This document shows positions 33,189-41,053 of a stretch of 64,000 nucleotides of DNA, piece by piece (position 1 is the stretch's first letter; each line of letters starts with the position of its first letter). Source of the DNA: Leisingera sp. ANG-M1 (GTDB taxonomy: Bacteria; Pseudomonadota; Alphaproteobacteria; Rhodobacterales; Rhodobacteraceae); NCBI RefSeq assembly GCF_000813745.1, contig NZ_JWLC01000026.1, positions 37,775-101,774 of the forward strand, read 5' to 3'. The notes beneath the pieces were generated by a model, which worked only from the letters and a program-made list of their open reading frames with translations, was not told the origin of the DNA and searched no databases. The position numbers and the translations under genes were made by a program.

Positions 33189-34784
33189 ATGACCACAGGG
33201 CGGAGCTATACGTACAAACTGTTCGCGCGGAATGACTTCAGTGCATTCTGGGCGCTGTTCACCGACAACCTGATCAACCTGATCGTGCTTTCGGGCATCT
33301 GTCAGTTTGTCTTCAACATGCCTGCCGACATCGTGTTCGGCCGCATCGTGCCCGGCGCCGCAGTGGCGATCCTGGCCGGTATCGCAGTCTACACCTGGAT
33401 GGCAAAGCACATCGCCGAGAAAGAGGAGCGCGACGTGACCGCGCTGCCCTATGGCATCTCGACGCCCGTCATGTTCGTCTATCTGTTCGGCGTGATCGGG
33501 CCGATCTACTGGTCCACCAATGACGCGATGCTGGCCTGGCAGGTGGGTATCGGCGCGGGCTTCATGGGCGGCATCGTTGCTGCCCTGGGCGCCATCGTCG
33601 GGCCGTGGCTGAAGCGCGTGACCCCGCGTGCGGGCATGCTCGGCACCCTCTGCGGCATTGCGCTGGTGTTCATTGGCACCGTGCCGCTTGCGACGATCTT
33701 TGAGGATCCGTTCATCGGCTTTGCTTCGATGATCATCATCCTTTGGGGCCTGGTCGGCCGCCACCGGCTGCCGTTCAACATCCCGGCAGGTCTGCTCGCG
33801 CTGATCGTCGGTACTGTTGTGGCGCTTGGCATGGGCAAGGCCTCGGTCTCGTTCGAAGGCGTGGGTGTCTACCTGCCGATCCCGTATTTCGGCGACCTGA
33901 TTGCGGGCATCCAGCATCTGTTCGCCAACCCGGAGCTGTTCCTGGTTCTGGTGCCGGTGCAGATCTACAACTTCATCGAAACCATGAACAACGTCGAAAG
34001 CGCCGAAGCGGCGGGCGACCATTACCCGGTCGGCGTCTGCCAGGTGACCGACGGTGTTGGAACCATGATCGGTGCGGTCTTCGGCTCGCCGTTCCCGACC
34101 ACCGCCTACATCGGCCACCCGGCCTATAAGCGGATGGGCGCACGTTCGGGCTATATCATCGGCGTTGGCATTGTGATCCCCTTTGCCGCCTTCTTTGGTC
34201 TCCTGGCGTTCCTCAACAACCTGATCCCCGTGGCTGCTGCCGCGCCGGTGCTGGTGTTTGTGGCGCTGAGCCTGGTGACCAATACCGCGCATTCGGTGAA
34301 AACCGATCACATCGCCGCGGTGACCATCGCAATGATGCCGCATGTCTCTGCCTTCCTGGTGGTGAAATGGGGCGCGCTGGCCGGCGCCTTGGGCGCATTG
34401 GGCGCCACCGGCATGGCCCAGCTGGGCGATCCGGAGCTGACTGCGGCGCTGCTGCAGCAGGGGGCGCACTATGAAGGCCATCTGGCGCTCAGCCAGGGTG
34501 CGATCCTGACCGGCCTGATCTGGGGCGCCATCGTGGCCAGCGTGATCGACGGCGACTTCCGCAACGCGGGCGGCTTTGCCCTGGCGGCGGCGGGCATGGC
34601 GCTGGTGGGCGTGATCCACTCGGCCAGCCTGCATTGGCCGGAGTTCAGCGGCATTGCCCTGGGTTACCTGATCGCTGCAGCCTTCCTATTCATCTACCCG
34701 ATCTTCCACAAGGCGGATGAGGGTGAGGAAGCGGAAGAGGACGGCGCCAAGCCCCATGTGCCGCATCTGCCGGCAGGCGAATAA
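33189..34784 (+). CDS. putative purine permease of the xdh cluster
   Basis: A 531-residue membrane protein with about 12-13 hydrophobic segments. It resembles the NCS2/AzgA-like permeases often placed between xdhC and guaD (FTDNLINLIVLSGICQF, ALPYGISTPVMFVYLFGVIGP, IYNFIETMNNVESAEAAGD, SPFPTTAYIGHPAYKRMGARSG). The classic NAT signature seen in the 20913 permease is not present, so its substrate may differ, for example guanine, adenine or xanthine. The C-terminus is acidic and cytoplasmic. AGGAGGAGG precedes the ATG. Confidence 0.82.
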   Translation: MTTGRSYTYKLFARNDFSAFWALFTDNLINLIVLSGICQFVFNMPADIVFGRIVPGAAVAILAGIAVYTWMAKHIAEKEERDVTALPYGISTPVMFVYLFGVIGPIYWSTNDAMLAWQVGIGAGFMGGIVAALGAIVGPWLKRVTPRAGMLGTLCGIALVFIGTVPLATIFEDPFIGFASMIIILWGLVGRHRLPFNIPAGLLALIVGTVVALGMGKASVSFEGVGVYLPIPYFGDLIAGIQHLFANPELFLVLVPVQIYNFIETMNNVESAEAAGDHYPVGVCQVTDGVGTMIGAVFGSPFPTTAYIGHPAYKRMGARSGYIIGVGIVIPFAAFFGLLAFLNNLIPVAAAAPVLVFVALSLVTNTAHSVKTDHIAAVTIAMMPHVSAFLVVKWGALAGALGALGATGMAQLGDPELTAALLQQGAHYEGHLALSQGAILTGLIWGAIVASVIDGDFRNAGGFALAAAGMALVGVIHSASLHWPEFSGIALGYLIAAAFLFIYPIFHKADEGEEAEEDGAKPHVPHLPAGE

Positions 34785-34808
34785 CCTCAAACTCACTCAC
34801 GGAACAGG

Positions 34809-34834
34809 GCAGGGGGCGGGCCACCGCCCCCTGC
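34809..34834 (+). other. strong hairpin between the permease and guaD, no T tract
   Basis: Perfect 11-bp arms (34809-34819 and 34824-34834) with loop GCCA. No run of T follows, so it is more likely an RNA stabiliser or processing site than a terminator. The guaD ribosome binding site (AAGGA) follows. Confidence 0.6.
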
Positions 34835-34857
34835 CAGTCAACAAGGACATTAAAGAC

Positions 34858-36156
34858 ATGACATCGAAACAGACGCTGCTGCGCGGGCGGGTGCTTTCCT
34901 TCACCGCCGAGCCGCAAGGCGCTGACGACACCAGCGCCTATGAGTTCATCGAAGACGGCGCGCTGCTGGTGGCGGACGGCATGATCCTGGCCAAGGGCAG
35001 CTACGGCGACGTTTCCGCCCAAGCAAACGGCGCCAAGGTGATCGACCACCGCCCGCATATCCTGATGGCCGGTTTCATCGACACCCACCTGCATTTCCCG
35101 CAGGTGCAGGTGATCGCCTCCTGGGGCTCGCAGCTTTTGGAGTGGCTGAACAATTACACTTTCCCCGAGGAGGTGCGTTTTGCCGACGCGGGCCACAGCG
35201 CCGAGATGGCCGGGCATTTCTTCGACCTGCTGACCAGCCATGGCACCACCACGGCCGTCGCCTATTGCTCGGTCCACAAAACCTCCGCCGAGGCCTATTT
35301 CAACGAGGCCGCGCGCCGCAACATGCGGATGATCGGCGGCAAGGTGCTGATGGACCGCAACGCGCCCGAGGGCCTGCTGGATACGCCGGTCAGCGGCTAT
35401 GACGACACCAAGGAGCTGATTGCCAAGTATCACTGCCAAGGCCGCGGCATGTATGCAATCACCCCGCGCTTCGCCATTACCTCCACCCCCGACCAGATGG
35501 AGATGGCCGGCGCCTTGGTGAAGGAGCATCCGGACTGCTACGTCCAGACCCATCTGTCGGAAAACCACGACGAGATCGCCTTTACCGCTGAGCTCTACCC
35601 GCAGGCGCGGGACTATCTGGATGTCTACCAATCCTACGGGCTGCTGACGGAAAAGATGCTGCTGGGCCACTCGATCCACCTGCAGCCGCGCGAGATCGAT
35701 GCGCTGGCCGAGACCCAGGCCAAGCCAGTGTTCTGCCCGACCTCAAACCTATTCCTGGGCAGCGGGCTGTTTGACGATGCTGGCCTGCGCAGCCGCGGTA
35801 TCACCAACGCGATTGCCACCGACATCGGCGCCGGCACCAGCTATTCGATGCTGCAGACCCTGAACGAGGGCTATAAGGTCCTGCAGCTGCAGAACCAGAA
35901 GCTGCACCCATTACGCGCCTTCCACTGGATCACCCGCGGCAATGCGGTGGCGCTGGGGCTGGAGGACAAGATCGGTACGCTGGAGGCCGGGACTGAAGCC
36001 GACATCGTGGTGCTGGATTCCCGCGCCACCCACGCGATGGACCTGCGGATGCAGCGGGCCGAGACGTTGTCGGAGGAACTGTTCGTCCTGCAAACCCTGG
36101 GTGACGACCGCTCCATCGCGCAGACTTACGCGGCGGGTCAGCCGATGAAGGCTTAA
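34858..36156 (+). CDS. guaD: guanine deaminase
   Basis: A 432-residue zinc amidohydrolase that turns guanine into xanthine. The metal site starts with GFIDTHLHFPQ (about residue 73-83); the family motif of guanine deaminases, FPEEVRFAD and CSVHKTSAEAYF, follows, then QTHLSENHDEI and LLGHSIHL, and the metal Asp in IATDIGAGTSYSML. It delivers xanthine to XdhAB. It is probably co-transcribed with xdhABC and the permease. Confidence 0.95.
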   Translation: MTSKQTLLRGRVLSFTAEPQGADDTSAYEFIEDGALLVADGMILAKGSYGDVSAQANGAKVIDHRPHILMAGFIDTHLHFPQVQVIASWGSQLLEWLNNYTFPEEVRFADAGHSAEMAGHFFDLLTSHGTTTAVAYCSVHKTSAEAYFNEAARRNMRMIGGKVLMDRNAPEGLLDTPVSGYDDTKELIAKYHCQGRGMYAITPRFAITSTPDQMEMAGALVKEHPDCYVQTHLSENHDEIAFTAELYPQARDYLDVYQSYGLLTEKMLLGHSIHLQPREIDALAETQAKPVFCPTSNLFLGSGLFDDAGLRSRGITNAIATDIGAGTSYSMLQTLNEGYKVLQLQNQKLHPLRAFHWITRGNAVALGLEDKIGTLEAGTEADIVVLDSRATHAMDLRMQRAETLSEELFVLQTLGDDRSIAQTYAAGQPMKA

Positions 36157-36169
36157 CCTCTGCCTGAAC

Positions 36170-36195
36170 AAAAAAGACCGGCCCTAGGGCCGGTC
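36170..36195 (-). terminator. terminator between guaD and the URO-D-like gene
   Basis: A 20-bp perfect palindrome (36176-36195), followed on the minus strand by six T. It terminates the minus-strand gene at 36241. On the plus strand it can pause guaD transcription but has no T tract. Confidence 0.8.
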
Positions 36196-36240
36196 CATGC
36201 CGCCAGGCAGGGGATCATACCTGGCGCGGGAGTGAGCCTC

Positions 36241-37575
36241 TCAAGCTTTGAACTGGATCGGGTCCGAATTGTAGACTTCTTCCAGAATGATCTCGACCAG
36301 ATCGAACTGCGTGTGCAGGTTGACGTCCTCGAAATAGATATGGCTGGGCCAAGCCTGGCTGACGTGGTTGTCCCCGGGCAGATCCACATTGGCGCAGACA
36401 TTGCGGATCGCCGCCACATGCGCGCGCGCCATCTCGCGGGTTTCGGCCTTGGTGGCGTCCAGATCCTCGATGCTGTTGCGGTCGATCTGCGGCGAGCCGA
36501 TGCCCGAGGTCAGCGGCATGTTGCGCTTGATCGCCTGGTCTTCATAGAACGAAATATCCACGTTATCTGCGGCCAGCCTCATGATGAAGACCGGGTTGGC
36601 GCTGACCTTGGCGTCGGTCAACTCCAGCAGTGCCGGGTTTTCAGAGGGCGCCAGCTCCGGTGCGGCTGCGCCGCTGGCCTCTGTGCCGCCTCGGCGGCGG
36701 GAGCGCCGGTCTTTCTTCTTGGCCAGCGCCACATGGTCGCCGCGGTAGTTGTTGTCAAACACCCGGTCGGCATAGGGCTTGTCCCGCAGCATATGGCGGA
36801 TTGAGCGGATCGACATGTTCTTGCAGTTGTCAGGCCCGATGAAGAAGGGCGAGCCGGAGGCGTCGGAGAGTTCGATCCAGCCGTTCGGGAAGGTGGCGAT
36901 ATGGTGGTCCATCCAGGGGCCCAGCACCACGTCGCCCAAGTGGTCAAGCAGCGCGTTCACCTCGTCCGGGTCGTTCACCACGTCGCCCAAGAGCGGCTCC
37001 TGCCCGTAGATGTCGGCGGCGAGGCTGTAGGGCGCGGTGATCTGCAAGAGCGGCGGCAGGCCAGTCAGCTCTTCATGCACCCGCAGGATGTTGGTGATCG
37101 CCAGAGGCACGCCGGTGGTGAAATCCGGGGTCTTGAGGTCGCGCCAGTTGTCCTTGTTGATCAGCATGTCATCCGGGTCGGCGCCCGGCGGGTACTTGTC
37201 CGGGTACATCATGGTCTGGCCCAGCGGCTCGCAGGACCAGGCATAAAGCGCCCAGGTGATGTAGAACTTGTTCACCCCCAAGAGACGGCTGACCGCGAGG
37301 TTGGCGCGGACATAGCGGTAGGGGTCCTCGTGATAATACTCGCGGGTCTCGATGCCATAGAGGTCGTTCAGCACCGCCAGCGCCAGCATGTGGACCGAGG
37401 CCACGCTATTGACGCGGCCCGGGTCGGCCTTTTGCCCGAAATTGGCGTCGAAGTCGCCGGCGATGGCGGCGTCGAATACCCGTGTCATTTCTGCTTTGGC
37501 TTCAGCGTCGCCCGCCTGCCAAGCCCGCAAAAGGTCGAGCCCTTTGGGGAATGCGTAATCTTCAATTCTGGTCAT
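36241..37575 (-). CDS. uroporphyrinogen decarboxylase (URO-D)-fold protein, function unknown
   Basis: A 444-residue protein with the pattern of the URO-D/cobamide methyltransferase superfamily: LQITAPYSLAADIYGQEPLLGDVVNDPDEVNALLD resembles the family's substrate-side strand and helix, then a late IELSDASGSPFFIGPDN strand. I see no HxC...C zinc motif of the corrinoid methyltransferases and not the usual arginines of haem-pathway HemE. A basic stretch (KKKDRRSRRRGG, about residues 287-298) forms a charged insertion. It is divergent from a MocR regulator, which likely controls it. It is not a housekeeping HemE. Confidence 0.6.
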   Translation of the reverse strand: MTRIEDYAFPKGLDLLRAWQAGDAEAKAEMTRVFDAAIAGDFDANFGQKADPGRVNSVASVHMLALAVLNDLYGIETREYYHEDPYRYVRANLAVSRLLGVNKFYITWALYAWSCEPLGQTMMYPDKYPPGADPDDMLINKDNWRDLKTPDFTTGVPLAITNILRVHEELTGLPPLLQITAPYSLAADIYGQEPLLGDVVNDPDEVNALLDHLGDVVLGPWMDHHIATFPNGWIELSDASGSPFFIGPDNCKNMSIRSIRHMLRDKPYADRVFDNNYRGDHVALAKKKDRRSRRRGGTEASGAAAPELAPSENPALLELTDAKVSANPVFIMRLAADNVDISFYEDQAIKRNMPLTSGIGSPQIDRNSIEDLDATKAETREMARAHVAAIRNVCANVDLPGDNHVSQAWPSHIYFEDVNLHTQFDLVEIILEEVYNSDPIQFKA

Positions 37576-37699
37576 GGATCGGCCTCAAACCTTCGTGAAC
37601 CCGTGACGCGCGGGGCGCGCCGATTGGGATTGAGGCTATCCAAGAGTGGGTACATCAACTATACCCGCTATTGATCCATTTATAGACCCACTAAGAGCC
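37576..37699. promoter_or_regulatory. divergent promoter with nested inverted repeats
   Basis: The gap between the URO-D-like gene and the MocR gene holds AGTGGGT (37645-37651) and its inverse ACCCACT (37686-37692). A smaller palindrome GGGTA-N9-TACCC (37648-37666) is nested inside. Such repeats beside a MocR gene are good operator candidates. Confidence 0.5.
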
Positions 37700-39184
37700 A
37701 TGCCAAAATCCCCGGGCGGCGCGCTGCTGCAAGGTTTCACAATCGAACGCGACTCGTCAGTGCCGATCTACAGGCAGCTGGATGCCTCCTTGCGGCGGCT
37801 GATCCTAGACGGTTCGCTGGCGCCGGGACAAAAGCTGCCCTCTACCCGCGAGCTGGCGCAGGAGCTGGGGATTTCGCGGATCACGGTGAAAAACGTCTAT
37901 GAACAGATCATCGCCGAGGGCTATGCGCAGGCCAAGACCGGCGCCGGCACCTTTGTGGCGGACGGGCTGGACACCGAGGCCTTCCCCCAGGTCCGCACCC
38001 CGCGGCGCAAGGACAAGCCGTCGGGGATCGAGATTTCCACCCGGGCGCGGACCATTGCCGCGTCGAAATCGGTGGCGCGCTATGGCGAGACCGCGCCGTT
38101 CCGTCCCGGCGTGCCGGCGCTGGATCAGTTTCCGGTGAAGCTGTGGAACAAATACCTGGCCGAGGCGATGGCGCGAGATGCGCGCCGCAGCCTCAGCTAC
38201 GGGCAGGTGAATGGAAATGCGAGCCTGCGCGAGGCAATCGCCCGGCATCTGGCGGATGCGCGCGGCATGAAAGTGGATGCGGAACGGGTGATCATCACCT
38301 CGGGCGCGCAGCAGGCCTTTGTGCTGATCGCCTTTGTGCTGCTGAACCAAGGCGATACGGTCTGGTACGAGAACCCCGGCCATATCGCCGGCCGGGACGT
38401 GATGCAGATCATGGGCGCCAATGTGGCGCCGGTGCCGGTGGATGGCGAGGGGCTGGATTTGGATCACGCGATGGGACGGCACCCGAAGCCTGCGCTGATC
38501 TTTACCACGCCCTCGCACCAGCAGCCTTTGGGCACTACCATGAGCCTGGGACGGCGGCTGGCGCTGCTCAATTACGCGCAGGAGAACAACGCCTGGATCA
38601 TCGAGGACGACTACGACAGCGAGTTCCGCTACCGCGGCCGGCCGCTGCCTGCGCTCAGCGCCTTGGACAGCGCGCGGCGGGTGTTCTATGTGGGCACGTT
38701 CTCCAAGTCGATGTTTGCGGCGATGCGGCTCGGCTATGTGGTGGTGCCGCCGGAGTTCACCGAAACCTTTGCCACTGCCCGCAATCTCCTGGGACAGAAC
38801 TCTTCCGCCGTGGTGGAGGAGGCAATGGCGCGGTTCATGGCAGACGGGCGGTTCACCGAGCATATCCGCAAGATGCGCCGGCTGTACCGGGCCCGGCGCG
38901 ATGTCCTGTTTGAGAGCCTGGCACGCGATTGCGGTGAATTCCTGGAGCCCGAGCGCACGGATGCCGGCATGCATATGGTGGCCTGGCTGAAGGCAGGCAT
39001 CGACGATCAGGCCGCACATGACGCGCTGCTGGAGGCGGGCATCGACTCTCTGCCGATCTCGGTTTACTGCATTGAACCATTGAACCGCGCAGCATTGGTG
39101 CTGGGCTTCTCCGGCGTGGATGAGCGGATCATTCCGCGGCTGACTAAACGTCTTGCAGCCGTGCTGCGCGATCTCACCGGCTGA
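37700..39184 (+). CDS. MocR-family (GntR-aminotransferase) regulator
   Basis: A 494-residue regulator with a GntR winged helix at about 20-90 (PIYRQLDASLRRLILDGSLAPGQKLPSTRELAQ) fused to a fold-type I aminotransferase-like domain (about 135-490). The PLP lysine region is GTFSKSMFAAMRLG, and EDDYDSEFRYRG is the usual family motif. MocR proteins sense PLP or an amine adduct of it; TauR and PdxR are relatives. I start at the ATG 37700; the longer GTG frame from 37646 would run through the operator-like repeats. The effector cannot be predicted. Confidence 0.9.
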   Translation: MPKSPGGALLQGFTIERDSSVPIYRQLDASLRRLILDGSLAPGQKLPSTRELAQELGISRITVKNVYEQIIAEGYAQAKTGAGTFVADGLDTEAFPQVRTPRRKDKPSGIEISTRARTIAASKSVARYGETAPFRPGVPALDQFPVKLWNKYLAEAMARDARRSLSYGQVNGNASLREAIARHLADARGMKVDAERVIITSGAQQAFVLIAFVLLNQGDTVWYENPGHIAGRDVMQIMGANVAPVPVDGEGLDLDHAMGRHPKPALIFTTPSHQQPLGTTMSLGRRLALLNYAQENNAWIIEDDYDSEFRYRGRPLPALSALDSARRVFYVGTFSKSMFAAMRLGYVVVPPEFTETFATARNLLGQNSSAVVEEAMARFMADGRFTEHIRKMRRLYRARRDVLFESLARDCGEFLEPERTDAGMHMVAWLKAGIDDQAAHDALLEAGIDSLPISVYCIEPLNRAALVLGFSGVDERIIPRLTKRLAAVLRDLTG

Positions 39185-39190
39185 ACCGCT

Positions 39191-40081
39191 TTACTGCCCC
39201 TCTTTGCAGCCCAGTTTGCGGACCAGAGCCTCCAGCTCAGGCTGTTGCGCGGGCAACTGCCCCAGCTGTCCGCCGGAGCCGCAATGAACCACCCGCTCGG
39301 CGGTACTGATCATGGCCGGGTTGCTGGTATAGGCCACCAGCCCGCTGCCCAGCACGGTATAGAGCCCGTCGGGCTGCGGCGCGGAGTAGTAGCCCTCAAC
39401 CTGCACCAGGCCGGTCGCGGTGCCAAAGAGACCGGTTTCGATCCGGCTGGCAGCAATGCCGCCAGGGATCGGAGACCCAAAGACCCGCAGTATCCCGCCC
39501 GGCTGCAAGTGCTGGGGCTGCAAGCCGCCCAGCACCGAGCCGCCGACCAGATGGCGCTCACGGTTATCAGCACCCAGGTAAGTGCCGCTGATCCTTGCCA
39601 GGCTGCCTGCCGGGATTGCATCCAAGCGCGAGGCCAGCACCCGGTTTCCCTGCCACAGGCCGCTGACCGCCAGCCAGTCCCCCGGCTGAACGTCCTCGGC
39701 CAGGGCGCCGGCCTCTACTGTGCTGCCCAGGATGGTCAGCCGGCCATTTTCAACGGCCTCCACCGGGCCTGCAAGCGGCAGGACCTGACGGATATGCAAT
39801 GCGCGCCAGCTGCCGCCTTCAAGCCTGGCGGTAACCGCCACGGTGTGGCCCGGGCGCAGATCTGCTGCCGTCATTGCGGGCAGCGCATCCTCCACTGGCA
39901 TACCGCTGTCCAGCCGGATGTGCTGGCCATTCACATAGATGCTGCCAAGACTGGTCACCGTGCCGGCAATACCGGTGCCGATGATGCCACCCTCCCGTTC
40001 TTCGCTCTCTTGCGCCACGGCAAGCGAGGCCGCCGCCGCGGCGGCAAGAACCCAAAGCAAAAGCCGCTGGAGCACGCTCAT
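39191..40081 (-). CDS. exported DUF5666-like beta-rich protein
   Basis: A 296-residue protein with a clear signal peptide (hydrophobic 8-20, cleavage near AVAQE). The rest is repeated short OB-like beta units: VNGQHIRLDSG, LRPGHTVAVTARLEGGSWRALHIR, VQPGDWLAVSGLW, LQPGGILRVFGSPIPGGI. That spacing is like DUF5666 repeats. Near the C-terminus a Cys pair (VVHCGSGG and RKLGCKEG) could form a disulfide. It overlaps the upstream DUF6502-like gene by 4 nt. No enzymatic motif is visible; envelope location is inferred. Confidence 0.7.
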   Translation of the reverse strand: MSVLQRLLLWVLAAAAAASLAVAQESEEREGGIIGTGIAGTVTSLGSIYVNGQHIRLDSGMPVEDALPAMTAADLRPGHTVAVTARLEGGSWRALHIRQVLPLAGPVEAVENGRLTILGSTVEAGALAEDVQPGDWLAVSGLWQGNRVLASRLDAIPAGSLARISGTYLGADNRERHLVGGSVLGGLQPQHLQPGGILRVFGSPIPGGIAASRIETGLFGTATGLVQVEGYYSAPQPDGLYTVLGSGLVAYTSNPAMISTAERVVHCGSGGQLGQLPAQQPELEALVRKLGCKEGQ

Positions 40082-40902
40082 GTCTCTTCTTCCTCTTCTG
40101 AGGTTCCGCCGGGGGAGGGCAGGATGTAAGCGCCAAGGACAAACCGGCCGTCAAAGCTGCTCTCTGCCTCTTTCTCCTGCAGGGCGCGGGCCTCGGCGTT
40201 GATCTCTTCCAGCAGCGCCTGAGCCTTCTGCGCCGAGAGCCGGTGCAGCTTTTCAACCGAGGCAGGCGACAGGTGGGAATAGCGCACCGCGCGGTCGAAA
40301 TTCCGGGAGTCGCCGTTCCCGGCCAAAAGATTCTGAGTCGCCGCCGCCAGATGCGCTGACAGGGTCGCCTGGTAGGCTGCAACCTGCTCGGCACTGCCCG
40401 CTGCTGGCAAAAGCGTGTGGGTGAGCAGCCGAAGCCTGCCGTCTTCCTGCAGTTCGACCGCGCCCTGGCCAAGCAAGGCTTGCAGCACGGTTCCGGGCGC
40501 CATATCGGCACGGGTCTGCCTCACCAGTTCATCAAACCCAGGGCTGTTTTTGCTGCCGCTGCGGGGCAGGTCGCGGGGGCTTCCGTTCTTGTGCTGGTAC
40601 TCAGGCGCGGTGGCCCAGTAGCTGAGCACCAAAGCCGCGGCATTGACGCTGCGGCGGGGCGGACCTTCGCTCTCCTCCGCACGTAACCGTTTGATATCTT
40701 TGCGATGAATGCCGGTGAGCAAGCTGGCTTTGCTGTCGCTGACCTTACCCTCCGAGGTCGCCAGCGCCGCCTCCAGCAGCGCTTTCTTCAGCGCCTCATT
40801 GGCTGTGCCCAGCGTCAGCCCGCGTGCCACCATGGCTTGCGCCAAGGGGGCAAGCAGCGCCGCCAGGGCGGCTTCAAACGGGTCGTCGGTTCCGGTCGTC
40901 AT
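40078..40902 (-). CDS. DUF6502-like cytoplasmic protein
   Basis: A 274-residue protein without signal or membrane segments. The N-terminal 90 residues look like a helix-turn-helix (LTLGTANEALKKALLEAAL, then VSDSKASLLTGIHRKDIKRLRAEE), so DNA binding is possible. A mixed helical region and an acidic tail ending SEEEEET follow. It resembles DUF6502 proteins. The ATG at 40902 is chosen over a TTG two codons earlier. It is coupled to the exported protein gene downstream, with which such genes seem to travel. Confidence 0.72.
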   Translation of the reverse strand: MTTGTDDPFEAALAALLAPLAQAMVARGLTLGTANEALKKALLEAALATSEGKVSDSKASLLTGIHRKDIKRLRAEESEGPPRRSVNAAALVLSYWATAPEYQHKNGSPRDLPRSGSKNSPGFDELVRQTRADMAPGTVLQALLGQGAVELQEDGRLRLLTHTLLPAAGSAEQVAAYQATLSAHLAAATQNLLAGNGDSRNFDRAVRYSHLSPASVEKLHRLSAQKAQALLEEINAEARALQEKEAESSFDGRFVLGAYILPSPGGTSEEEEET

Positions 40903-40996
40903 ACGCAAGAATCCAAAGGGTCAGATCCCTCTACCATTAACACTTTGTTTACACATCCAACGGCTTCGTGAGCGGTTTTTGATCTGTTGTGAATTC

Positions 40997-41017
40997 TAAT
41001 GGGAAAATTTCCCATTA
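40997..41017. promoter_or_regulatory. 21-bp palindrome before the adenylation gene
   Basis: Perfect inverted repeat with arms TAATGGGAAA and TTTCCCATTA around one A. It lies 37 bp before the ATG at 41054 in an A/T-rich gap. A second inverted repeat (TGAGGT, 8 nt, ACCTCA at 41024-41043) overlaps the region just ahead of the CAGGAG ribosome binding site. Operator-like; no protein assigned. Confidence 0.55.
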
Positions 41018-41053
41018 TCAAATTGAGGTGAATTTTAACCTCAGGAGAATGTT

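Noticed and set aside
33153-34634. 493-codon minus-strand ORF opposite the second permease
   Set aside because: Same shadow pattern (Asp/His/Arg-rich) produced by the antisense of membrane-protein codons.
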